Part shown: positions 12,942 to 26,100 of the stretch, piece by piece
Layout of the letters: each line of letters starts with the position of its first letter
Position numbering within the stretch: the stretch's first letter is position 1
NCBI GenBank assembly: GCA_009869945.1
Contig: WIXG01000028.1
Coordinates: forward strand, 124,001-188,000
Reading direction: 5' to 3'
From: Mesaphorura yosii
Taxonomy: Eukaryota > Arthropoda > Collembola > Poduromorpha > Tullbergiidae
Length of the DNA: 64,000 bases
Program-made: the position numbers and the translations under genes
The notes under the pieces: generated by a model
Told to the model about the DNA's origin: nothing
Database searches by the model: none
What the model saw: the letters and a program-made list of their open reading frames with translations, nothing else

Positions 12942-14013
12942 ATTCAATTAACACAATTCCCTTACAACAATGAAAAATATTCACTATGCGTGTCTCAGGC
13001 GGGCGGAGGTCAAAGTCGACCTTAGAAACTTGATAAAAATATTCCAGATCATATGTGATTGCAGTGTATACAGCAGCGACGAGATTCGTATTCTCACTCG
13101 AGTTCGAGTTATACTTGGGCATCCTTGTGGGCTTCAAGTTTCTCATCTCTACAGCGGAGCCATGATGAGGCCACCCTCCGGACTGTGAAGTGTCCGGCGA
13201 GGTGACCATTGGCGTGGCAGCCCAGGCCATAACCGTGCCGGACCCATGTAGCAATTAATGTGCGATCTCATATCTACAATGGTCCCGACTCACGTTCACA
13301 ATTCACAAGTATCAAGCATCGTCAACAACCCACAACATATTTGCTTTCACCACAATACTTACCAAAGCCGTACAGACATTGTTTTAAGGCTCCGGCTTCT
13401 CCTAGAGATCTTCGTTAGGTGAGAGTTGCCGGGCATTGACTCCGGAACACAGTGCTCCCAAGATAGTTCGCGGTTTGTCCCGAAGTAATACAATTTTTCA
13501 ATCTCATAATGGGCAATGTGCTCGGGCATCATCTTCAATTTTATTGAGGGTTATTCGCCTTTGCTGTGACACAAATTTAGTCAGATTTTCTTTCCCAATT
13601 CAGCTGCGGTCAAAAAGTTGTATTCATTGGACATTCTATATTAGCCTGTGTCCTGCCGCCGGGCTGGTTAAGTCCTGAATTTGTCATGGATTCAGTAAGG
13701 TACGCCTTCTAAGATGCCAAAATGTCGATGTGACAAGTGGCAATGGTCTTCTCAAAGCAATGCGGATAGAAATGAGTGAAATAAAAACATGGTCAGTAAA
13801 TACAAATATTTTTATTTATTTACAATTAAACTCAACGCCGGATAAGACAAGAATAGTCGAAAAATATGTTACACTCAAGAAGCTGGTATGCCAGAGGCTG
13901 GCAGTAGGAGCCATGAACTACCTCAGCGCTGATGCAGATGCAGCAAATGGTTGGCAGGCATAACTAGTTGGCATCTCTGACTCTGGCTCCCTGACTACGA
14001 CTACTACGCTATG
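12942..14013. other. Spacer between ETFDH start and neurotactin 3' end
   Basis: About 1.1 kb with no supported exon. On the - strand it must hold the ETFDH promoter and 5' UTR. I see no TATA box at a fixed distance from the ATG, consistent with a housekeeping promoter. Further TTTATT motifs (AATAAA on the - strand) at 13811-13820 could serve as alternative neurotactin poly(A) signals. Confidence 0.5.
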
Positions 14014-14019
14014 TTTATT
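14014..14019 (-). terminator. Nrt: Neurotactin polyadenylation signal
   Basis: TTTATT on the + strand is AATAAA on the - strand, about 135 nt beyond the neurotactin stop codon and the first such hexamer in that direction. It would give a short 3' UTR. Confidence 0.5.
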
Positions 14020-14154
14020 GGATTATTTATAGTAAGGAATTTATATTGCTCTTTCATGTTTCTCTTGTTTACCTGTACTGCACTGTGCAATCTCGAGTCA
14101 TGTAGCTTTCACAAGGCAATCTCTGCCGTGCGCCCTGCACTGAGTTTCCTCGAA

Positions 14155-17100
14155 TTAATCAACACGTGAGTAATTCGGGTAAAAGTTATGCTCTTGCCAA
14201 AAGTCGCAGTTTGGGTAGGTGTAAATCTTTTGAATATTTTCATCAACAATATAAATGGATTTTGTGACGTCTTGCTCATCAGGGAATTTTCCTTTCTTTA
14301 CAAAGTCATAAAAAAGCTTTTCCATGTTTTGAACAAATTTCTTCTCCTCTCTTGTCTCAGCCTCGTAGACCCCCAGAATGGCTGCGATGTCTGCAGATGC
14401 ATCGGCAACGAAGCCGATCGGCGTGTGCTTTCTCTGCGTGGAGACGTAAAAGTACACGGGACTCTTGGCAAACTCGTCGGCCATGGACAGCGTCATGTAG
14501 TAGAGTGGACAAATTGTGCGCACGTCAGACAATAGTGAGACAAATTGCTGCCACGGAGTAGCTTCGGGTCGAGAGTACCTGTCAATGACCTCTCGCGATA
14601 ACGACGCCCCAAACGAGCCCAGCTTGCTCTCCAAGTACGCAGAGAACTTGCTTGTGTCGTTCCAGTTCAAGTAGGAAAACATCTCCGGACTCGCATCCAC
14701 CTCCGCCGGCGCCCCACACACAAACGGGATCTTGTCCGTCGGGTACTCTTGCTGGGCCGGGAAGAGAGTGTTCTTTTGCAGAGGCTCCCGAAGAATGATG
14801 CCATCCCTCACTAGCCAATGGTGCTTCGCCTCCCCTTTCGTTGGCAGATCCTGGTGGAAGGTTCTCCACTCGTAGGGTAAGTGCTGCAGGAGTTGCTCCG
14901 GACCACGATTCTGCATGCACGTGAGCTCCGTGCAATTCAGATAACCCTCTCCGAAATATTTCACGTTCTGAATTTCTGCTTCCTGCCAAATCACAATAGA
15001 AGCCATTAAATTTATGACCTGCGAGATGTGATTTGTGTGTTCAGTCGGCCGAATACGCAATGAATGGTGAAAGTCAGGGTATGCTGCTTTCACTCGCGAA
15101 ACCTGTGCTGTGTCACGCTCTTCACAACAGAAAATAATAACAATATTGCGACACGAAAGTGAGTTTGAATTTCAAAACGTTGAAGACGTAAAAATGTTGC
15201 ATGTAAATTGCAAAAGTTTTTCCGATGTAACATGAACATTAACTTGTAGTTACTTTCCGTCAATATCCAAAACGTGTAATATTTATTCTAATATCACAAT
15301 GCAGCTGCAAGACTTTTTACGCGCGCCCCACGATCCAAAAATCAAACTTTTGGTCACCGACATTTTGACTTTGCTTTAAATTTGGCGATTGCAACGTATT
15401 GATCAGAGCCCAGCATCTACTTTCTTTTCAATTCTTATCAACTTTCCTCGCAATATCATTATAGTAATGCTAGAGCAGAGGCATATCAGCCAGAGCCAAG
15501 CGCAGATGATCTTCCGCTCCGAATTCGCTCTGCTTCTCGAGTTATGCACTTCGAAATCTTAATTTAACAGGAACGCTGTGCGGCAGCTGCAGCTGAAGGC
15601 TCGATGAAGCCAAGCAAGGTGGTCGAGTAGATGATGAATATTTGTGAAAGCAGAACGGAAGCTATTCACGGTTCGTGAGCAAACTTCTTTGTTCGCTCGC
15701 TCACATGATACGAAAATATCAATATGGAATATGAAAAGATTCTTTCTGTGTTCCGCGGTGCACGGAGAAATACTTTCACCAGTTCTTACTTAGCCAGACT
15801 CGACATGCCTGTGTGCCGTGCATGTAGCAAGTTCAGGAGTTAGAAGAAATGGAAGGAGCAGGTTACGTCGTACATTCCATAAATGATCCGTACACCATAA
15901 AAGAACAAAAGCGCGACGAGTCTGAAAGGCATGGAAAAAGAATGAGTACCTGGAAACTTATAAGCGTAGAAACTGGAGATCCTCCGGAAACCTGGAAATA
16001 TTAACAACATTAAAGAAATTGAATGAGAGGAGCGCCGTCAAGCGAACTCAAAATACTGAGCAATTCCAGCCGGAATGCTTTAGAAATCCTCTGAAATAAA
16101 GGCAGTAAGGAATTACGGATTAGCCGATAGCTTACCCAGACTTGATGGAAAAGGCCTTTAGCCAAGTGGCTTGACATCAGAGCTGTGACTAGAGTGGCTC
16201 CAGACTGATGCCCAAGCACGGTCACGTGACCTACGGAAAGGGAAACAGAATGTCATTCTACGGCTGTCACCCGTACTGCGGCCGTCACTCTAATCGCTAT
16301 TTCTCTGCTCGTTCCCTTTACCTGGGTCGCCTCCAAAGTGTTCGATATTGTACTTCACCCACTGCAGGGCAGCCAGCAGATCGGAAAGGCCGTAATTACC
16401 AGAGGACATCGGGTAGGAACTGAAAAACATGAGCATGTTATTGGACAATTTGTCGTCAAGTGCAGTCAAGCAGTGATTAGCATGTTTATGAGAGCGTTGT
16501 AATTGCTTTACCTTGACGTGAGCGGATCAGCAGCCAGGAACCCTAGAACAGATCTTCGAATTGACACGGTCACAAAAACCACATTCTTCGACTTTGCCAG
16601 TGCTGCCGAAGGTTTGAGGGTCGTCGACTGCCCACCGTTGATGGATTCTCCTCCAATGAACACAACGACTTGCGACGGCGTGTCATAGTAAACCTTCGGA
16701 GTGTACAGGTCCAAGTACAAGCAGTCTTCTGTGCCGTCGTAGCGGCCGTCACGATAAAATTGCCAGCACTGTATGGAGTGGTTATGTGCCAAGTACGTTC
16801 CGTTCCAACAGTGATGAAGGCGCTCGTGGATTTGAGCCGGTCTCCATCGAAGTTCGCCCACCGGAGGACGGGCGTACGGAATTCCGCGGAAGGCGAAACC
16901 ACCGTCTTCGCTGATTCTGCATTTTAATTGAGCTTCGTGAGCAGGTGCATATAAATTGTGTCAAAAGTAGTTTGAGCTTCATGAGAACGGAGGGTCAAAA
17001 GTAGTTTGAGCTTCATGAGAACGGAGGGACAAAATACACGTCGCATTTTCCATGAAACTTGGTCTCATAAATCATTTGACTCCTCTGCAAGCGTTGAGGC

Positions 17101-20100
17101 ATGACAGAAATTAGTTTGGGTGAGTGACTCGTTTTGGGATGCGCATGCGAGCATGTCCCTCACGTTTCCTTTCCTACTCCATAATTTATGGCTAATTCCA
17201 TGCTGGTTTGCACTTACCCCTGAATTTTTCCACAGGACGTGATGGTGTTAATATACTTGCCACCAATTATGAGAGTCCCAATGTCAATCGTCTTGTTCGC
17301 ACGGAGTGAGACGATTGTGGAAATAAGTATGACAAGAATGACGAGAGTCAGCAGTCCAGCAAAGATCCACTTTTTGTGCTTCGGTAGTCGTTCCTGAATT
17401 CGTTGTCTCCACAGCTCAGATGCTGGTTTCACGGATTCCGAGTCGGTTGAGGGCGTCTTGGTTCGGGCTCCGCCATAGCTCGTAAATAATTCCATCAGTC
17501 TGTTCATTCTCGGTTTATCATTGTGTCCATTGCTTTCAGTCTTCGCCTCAGCGCCAACAAATTCCTGTTACATGTTCACGTGCCATGAGCTTATCATCAG
17601 GTTGGATAAGTACAGGGCAATTTATATGCTGGAAAAGTGCACGAATTATTTATGGGCGCAGGATTTATTTTTGTAATTGAATTGTATATTTTGAAAGTCT
17701 GCGTTTCGTGTTTCATCAATGTAGCCATTTCGATTCGTATTATTCTAAAGAAACCAGCAATTATTCAACGCGGTGCAAGCGGGGTAGAAAGCAAGGAAGA
17801 AATGTTGCTAAACATGGGCAAAATTGACAGGAATTAAATAGCTGCACCACACTGCACGAGATCGCATGAAGAAAAATAAATACAAACGCGCACGCAAGAC
17901 AAACCAGCACCTTCCGGTTTCCCTTTTCTCTTCTCCAAATAGCAAAAGTAGAAACTTACGTCCAAAAGTTTATGTTCGTGCTTTGGTAATGCTTCTCCAT
18001 CTGTTTGTTCTTCAGTGATCCCGTCAGCAGAAGCGCATTTCGAAGTGACTTCAGTCAGACCATTTCCATCGGAAGAGACTTTATGGCCGGTCTCTAGTAA
18101 TTCCGCGCCGACTTCTCCGGCTTCGAGGTCTTTTTCCTATATGCATAAAAAATGCATCAAAATCTCTTAGTCACTCTTCAAGACAGAATTTAATGTGAAT
18201 CATGAGGATAAAAGATATTGTAAGATTGAAATAAAATTCAGCCTTGAATGAGCATCAGAGTCTTGATCTTGGGAGAAACACTCCTTTGAAGGTTCACGGT
18301 CTACCGATTTAATTACGTTGACAAACGTGAAGTGCGCACATCCGTTAGGTTTAGGCCAAGATTTTAATGGGTGTGCTGTCAGTGTCGTAACTTGCGCAAT
18401 TAAACGAATACGACGTTCTTTGTGCTTGACTAAGTTTTTTGGCCGTTTTCCGTCAAGAGAGAAAAGGAATACTCCTCATTGTCATTTCATATCACAGCAC
18501 GCCATGTGATACCATAAAGGTGCGGAAGGTAACCCTTTAAATATATATATTTTTTGCCGCATCCCAACTACTCACTCGTTTGAATTGAGATAAGCAATAA
18601 ATTGGCGACGCCAGATAGCCAAAATCCTTGGGAAATCACATTTGTAGATGATGTATTTCCTGTTTTGTGGCCATCCAACATTTTTCAAAAGTCTACTGAA
18701 CAGCTCTCAACTGAGAACGGAAACATAAACAAGCTGGATGCATTGTGATCGTTTCGTCGGTCGTCATTTTATCCATCTAATTTTTGATCACAGAAACGAT
18801 TCACAAGCAAAATCCGATGTACATATGTTGGGCCGAAGAAAGAAACAGATTTGGGTTCTTCTTGATAAAGGGATGTCTTGCCATCAAGCAGCAATTTGCA
18901 AAATAAAACAATAAATTACTGCTGACTCTCGTCAGCCAATTCCAGGAACGAGAAGCAATGCAATCCTTTCACTCTGAACACGCACTGTGTCGTGTGACCT
19001 CGTCTGCCGGCCGTTTCTCTTTCTGACACTGCTTTCATATGTGTGTGTGTGTGTTTCAGAAACTTGGAAGTAATAATTTGGTTAAAAGCAGTAATTTTTA
19101 CACCTCATTAAACATTTGTAAAGTTACTCGAGGAAACATGACGACATAATGGCAAATAACGACTCCGACTTTCCCTTTGCAGTGAAAGTCAACACAAAGG
19201 GGATATATCGCGTTAGCGAATCTGTCCCGTCCTTTCAACACGATCCACATTTTGTACATCGTTGATGTTTCTTTTCAGAAGCGGTTTGATGTTTCACACG
19301 CACGTAAGATACACGGGCAACTTTCTTTTATGAGAGCGCAAGTTAGAGTTTGGAAGGTACCATGTCTACATTGCGACAGTTTTTAATCCGAATCCCCGAA
19401 TCACATTTGTCGATAATACCCACCGATGCCTCACTTACTGCCTTCTTAACAGCTTTCTCGAAATCAGAGGAATTCTACAACCGTCATAGATGCCAATATT
19501 TAATTAAGGCCTAGAAGGGTTCAAATGTTTGCCCGTTGCAGTTTCTTGTCCCTCAAAGATAGATGTCAAGAACAGAATGGGGAAGACCCGAAAAGAGATA
19601 GGGCATAGGACATCATTCCAGTCAAGCCCGATGCACATAATTGTCACCAAAATACATCTAAAAAGGCCTCCTCACCTACACGAATGCACTCATGCTTTCG
19701 CCTCAACTCAAAGACTGCAGGCCTCTGCACTGTCCGCAACACGATTTTGAGCATCTCATGAAAGGAGATTGTAATTCTCCAAATGCTACGCGTGTCTTCA
19801 AAGGTCAGGTGAGTCAAGCGACTCGTTCTCAGAAGTACAATCTCCAGGCACATCAAGTCGAAGTTCGATAATGCTAAGCCAATGTAAAGCGTTTGCATCC
19901 TTGTTGTCTGTCGTTCGTTCCAACTTAATCTTACCGTTTTATTTAGGAGCAGTCTCATTGTGCTTACATGCTCATATTAAGTATTAATTTCATGTTTAAA
20001 ATTATTTTTAATGCCTTGTGCCTTGTAATAAAAAGTTGACTTTCGTACTAATTGAGTTGGATCATTTTGTACTAAGCGCTTGTTTGTAATATCACGGGCT

Positions 20101-23100
20101 TTCAACCAAAGTGGAGTGTATCAAAATGTGAACTAAGTATCAGTAGACTGCAAACAGCCTTAATCTCTAACGGGCTAAATTATTAAATGGAAGTAAATAT
20201 ATGTATGCATTATGATACAGAGATCCTAAAATTATGCTGAAGGTATGCAAAGTCTTAAGCAATTTTGTAGCTTCTCACTCATTCTTCTACTTTTCCAATC
20301 CTGCGTTTTTCATAATAAAATTAATTAATAAAGCCTGGCCTCTTATGCAATTACAGAACACGCTCATTGCTTTCTCTCGTGCAGTTTTAAAAGGTAGCCG
20401 ACGAAACACAGAGTAAAATCTTCACTTGGTTGCTCCCGCATGATCTCAAGTTTCTTGTATCGATTTAGTAGTGAGAGAAAAATGCAAATTAGATCACAAA
20501 CTTTTGCATTTGCTTAACTTGTACCATATTCAAGTAAGTTCACTAATTGTAAACAGATAAGCTTGACCTAATTTATTACACCACGTGTAATTCTAGCTAG
20601 CAAAGTAGCTCAGTCAAAAAAATAGTCTCAGGTTTCCCTTAGTAGAATGATTTAAACGAAATTAACCACATGCTTACTTGGCCAGGGTCCATACAACTAA
20701 TATCCTTAACATTTGCAAGTGTCGTGGAGTCGACCTGTTCCCTATTGCTCTATTGCTGGTTGCTTTGTTGTTCAACGATGCAATTCCTTCCATTTTGCTA
20801 ATTTCATGAAATCTGTTTTAATTTTACCTTTCAATCCGCTCTCCACTAATTAATGCCGCATCCTAATTATGTGACGTGAATGAGAGGCGGTGGTATGGCA
20901 TCAAGGATGAATGAGCACAACACGCATTATGTCGGCTTGTCCAAATCTCGCAACAGTAATTTTGTACTGTGTGTCAGAATTTGATAGTTAATTGTCCGTA
21001 TGATATTTTGTGAGTGGCATGTGCTTTTCACCGGCTCTCCGCTGGGCTCATTAATTTTCACTTTGTCATTGAAAATTCATCTGCTTGAATTCTTCCCTTT
21101 GTATCGCACTGAAATTCAACAAGCGATCTCTTGATTTACGCAAAACGGATTCCTGGTGTTTGATATGAGCAAAACAGGTATCGATTCCTGGTTGTGCGAA
21201 CTACAAACTGTGCATGCTGAATTGCCTTGCCTGAAGTCTAGACGGTGATTTATCTGAATTCATGATTGTGATTCGCACAGTTTTGGAGAAACAAAGTCAC
21301 CTGTCAAAAGTACAGGTTCCCATTTCTCAGAGCAAATTCGGTCCATTTGTCATTTCATTTCAACCTTGGCCTTTGGGACTTTAGGCCTTCGATTTGGAAG
21401 GCATGATACTATTTCGGAGTGAAGTGCAATATCTTAAATGACAAATTACAGGCTGATGTCTGCCTGGGAGTTCATTCTTTCTATTGCACTCTTGTCTAGT
21501 GCTCTTGTATCTCACCTGTGCATTTTTGGCTGTTCGCATTCTCTTCTGGAACAGTTGCAGAATTGGAGTAATGAAATTTTTCTCAATACTTGCAGCGTTG
21601 GCCCTGACAGCAGATTCAGACTTGTTCCCTGCAGCAGTCTCCTCAACTTGCTCATCTTCGCTTGGCTTTTCTGACTTCTTGGTGTCTTTTGGGATGCCAT
21701 CCTCCGGGATGTCGAGTATAAGAGACACGGGCTCCACGTTCTCGGACTTTCCATTCTGGACAAAGAATACATTGAGGGCATTTATCACATTGTTCTAATC
21801 AAAGGAGCGAGTGGTGCAAGATGATCATTAAAGTAAAAGCTTAATTTGTGGAGAACCAAGGTAAGGAAAATCAAACAAAGAAATCTAGGTCAAATAACGA
21901 AACTCAAAATTCCGATTCTGATAGCGTAAACTCTGAGCTAACTGAGACTGCGACTTGTATCTCATCGTTAGTTTTTACGGTTTCATGAAGAAGGTCCTCT
22001 TTGTCTTGAACGACGGAGGCGTCAAGCCGTTTCTTACCATCTCTTCAGACCATTAAAGCATGGAATTAAATAAGAAGTTTTTATTTTACGAGTACACATG
22101 TTTGGCAAGGAAGGCACGGTCTGCTAAGAAATCGCACTCGTAAAAGAGTTTTTATGAGTTTTTCAGACAACAAATTGCGAGTGTCGTAAAATTATTAATA
22201 GCAACCGCTTCATGTGCAGGCTCAAACTTAAGCGAAATGGACTCATTATAATTTAAATCTGTTCTTTTAATGGATCGAGTCATAAATTTCATGCACATGC
22301 TCAGAGTGCCTAGTACAATGTAATTATCAAATTAATACATCCCGAAATTACATGTGCCTCACAAACTCTGGCGCATACATCAGTCACTGTCATCGTAAAC
22401 TTCCAGATTACGCGCCCATAAATATTTTCCTGGCACATATTCCCTGAACTCTTGTGCGGATGATCTTCGGCTTTGAGATAAAAACATCATGTACAGATGG
22501 CTTGAAGAACTCAGCCTTCTAAGTCGGAATTCCGGGCTACATCAACTTTAAGTTGAAGAAAGTCATGTAGAATTGGACCATAAAACATTAAAATTACTGA
22601 ATCGTGATCGTGACGCAATGATATGCTTTACGGTGGTTAAAAACCAAGCAACTTCAGGCTTTTAACTCCTTTCATGATTTCATTTATGTCCGCTAACCTT
22701 ACATTATGCAAAGAGTCCATGAATCCATGAAATGCAGATTTACGAAGAGTCAGGATCACGTTCAGTGATCATAACTCAAGATATTAACAGCCTTTCATCC
22801 TAATGTTCCCCTTTGTTGCTCCAAATTATGGCCATGAACACGCATTAACGTTAAGACCAAAATTTTATGACTCACAGCTAAAACGCATGTAAACACGTAA
22901 GGAAATCCATAAAGCAGAACAAATTGTCCGGGCATGAAAGTGCTCCGTGTCTTAAAACCACGACAGTTGACAAGAAATTACGAACGCTAAATTCTTAAAA
23001 TGACGGCCTGCGTGGGTTCTCAAACATCGTTGATTGTGGCCACGGAATCTGTAACTTACCCTAACCCAGAACAAAAATCATCACTTTTGGTGGATCATCG

Positions 23101-26100
23101 TCTCAAAGTTAAGAGCTTCATTTAAGACTTCAGGCTCAGTTTTAAGAAATTCTAATTCACGCATGACACGCTAATGTAAATCTCATGCCAATCAGTTCAA
23201 ATGCGGATCATTCATCCAAGCTCTTTAATTCAATAAGCCGGCAAGTTTCGATGACGCAACTGTGACGCTGGACTTGTAAAAGAATAGACAGAAGTTGGAG
23301 CGGTGTGATTAAATGTTCAAACAATATTATAGCACTCGGAATGAAACCTCCGTACTCACCTTCGTCATCATCATTAACGAACTCGGAGTGTCGCGATTGA
23401 AACTGAAGACTCTTCTGAAGTTAATCCATTTGGGTGTTGAGAAAGTTGTAATGAATGAGGAGTTGTGAGTCGACGACGTGGAAGTGTCTAGCGAAGTTGG
23501 TTTATTGCTCACCACGGCCGCCTTTGTTTCTCCAGTCTCTTGATTATTACCGCTTCCACCTTTTGACTCTTCTTCATTAGATTTTAATTCAACCTCGACT
23601 GCGACCTCCGCAGACGGTGACTTTTTTTTGCTTTCTCCAATAACTTGTGCGGTGGTCGCGGCAGGAGGAAGAAGTTTCTCCTTGGCCAGTTCATCATCTT
23701 CATTTTCACGGACACTGTTCTCTGCCGTTTTCTCCTTCTGTGCTTTCTTCTCCTGTGGAATTATTACAAGATACCGACCTCAATAATTACGCCTTAATAA
23801 AATGTATTCACAAGAAACGGTATATGAAAATCCTAACAATTTGATTGACTTCGTGTTTCGTTCGACGAAATCAAACCACCGCGTGATCAAAGAAAATGTT
23901 TCGTTAAAGTTCAAAGGAGAATCAAAATCACAGAATATCGAGCGCTGTGGTTGTTGCTCGGTTGCTTTACCTTCACAGCTTTCTATAGTTGGTCTGCATA
24001 AGTGCCTGGCCAGACGATGAAATCAATTTCGAGCGAAAATGCGTTATCGCTTGTCATATAAAGCAGTAGCAGCAGCTTGCTGTTTCTCAACTCACGCTCT
24101 GCTGGGATTTCCATTCGCTCCGCTCTAACCTTTTTCTCTAATTGCATTGCGAATTTTCTACCGTATTTCCTTGGCGTTTGATCTAATTTTCTTATGTTTA
24201 CTCTGCATTAACCTCAATTCATGGCTCATCACAAGCGGTCTTTAGTTCTCGTAATGGCCAACACATCTGCTTCTCCACTTGCTCGTCTTGCTACATGACA
24301 CGAAGTCAATTCTCTGTTTACGACTTCTGGCAGACTATTACCGGGCGTGAGGATGATGTCTATATATTTAATGTACTCTTTCGTGTGCTTGCACGTTTCT
24401 TCTTATGTGATTGAATACGGTTTGAGAAATCCGGCATCTTATACATGTTGGGCAAGTCAAAATCAGGATTGATTTGTGCTTCGGGATGAATGCACACAAA
24501 TCTTCCAGTTCGATCTTATGTGTCCATCCAAATTCCCAAAAGAATACCTCTTTTCAGCTTTCGTGCCATTGAGGTTAACTCAAAGTCATCTAGCTAAGGT
24601 CAAAACTTTATGAACTGCGCGAAGCTACAATTCTGCCGCATTAGTTGGCGTGAGAATACGTACAAAATACGTGAGAACACGATTATGGAAGTGCTTTCGT
24701 AACTACCGAATTCTGATGGTTCGACGAAATGCTATAAATGCAATTATGAAGGAAATTTGATTTCCCTTTTACTGCTTCAACAGGTGTTCAACCGTTACAA
24801 TTGGCGAAAAACTTTAGCACCCAATTTGAAGAGATTGAAAAACTTTGCGCAAAGCCATGCATATTCCAATTTCTATTTCCGAATTCGTTTTTATTGGAAA
24901 TTGTTATCAATTCACAATTGCCGGCCGTAACACAACTTTGAAAATTTGTAATGGCCCGACAAAAGTCCAGAACTTTTGCTCTCAATTTGTGATTCATGGT
25001 CTTCCTCGTTACTAGCAGCAAACTTATTCACGAAATTGCAGGTCAGAATCATCTTTTAGAGCGACAATTCATCCCGCGCCGGTTTCCAGACTCCGCGCTG
25101 AGTCGAGTCTTGCATGGCGCGCAGTAGAAATCGGAAACCCACACACTAACCTATATTTGTCAATCAGTCTGACAGAGTATTATTTGTTTTGCTCAGATCT
25201 TTCTCAGAATGGGACGAGCAGGACTCACAACGAAGCTCTGTCATGGCCCCTGTGGACTTGCTACTGACAGTTTTGTCATCTGTTGAAGAGCTCTACTGCT
25301 CACATTCTGAAGATCATGACAAAGCTCGTATCTTGAATACTCGTAAGTCGTAATCTTTGCTCCGCATGAATTTATTACTAGAAATTTATGACGTCTGGCA
25401 CAAACTTTGACCTTCGAGATTAACGTCATTAGAGTTTGTTTTTTAATAAATTCGGCCATTCTCCCATTTTGTTTGGTTGTGGCACAATTGAGTCATCCGG
25501 CGAGAGTCGCTTCCAGATGACTACGCAAATACTCAGAATTTATTAGGGTAATTTCTATTAACCTGTCATATCCATTAGAATTAAAGTCCAACCGATGCAT
25601 TAAGAATAATTTATCATCTCGATTCTCATGTGTCTTTCCTGGAAAATGCGTTAATCCAGGCCAGTGTCGCAGGTTGAGACATGTGCGAGATTTTTGTCGG
25701 ATGAATTATATCCTCTACAGCCTGGCCTTTCAGGAATGGAGAATGGCACAAAGGTGGTATTTTGCTTCCAAAATGAAACGGCCGACAAAGCACTGCAGTT
25801 ACATAAACATTTCATTACTACTCACCTTGTTATCAGATGAAGATGATTTCTCAGTGAAACTTTTCCTCAGAATTTTTGATATTTTAATGTTGAACACTTG
25901 TTTTCTTCCACTTGTGGCCTTTGGCTTTGTTGTTGTGTCTGCGTCTTCCGACTTGCCATTTCTCAACGGAGTCTCGCTTTCATCACCTGCTGATGTTAAT
26001 GCAGCCTCTTCCTTTAAACTTTTCGTCTGTGTTTTACTGCCACCACACCCATCCTTCTTATCTTTATTCTCATCTTCCTTCTTTTCAACACCACCACCGT

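Noticed and set aside
16020..16102. Exon-like stretch on the - strand between neurotactin exons 8 and 9 (RISKAFRLELLS...).
   Set aside because: It runs into a stop codon in the required phase, and the 42-nt exon at 15950-15991 (VSGGSPVST) gives the expected homology instead.
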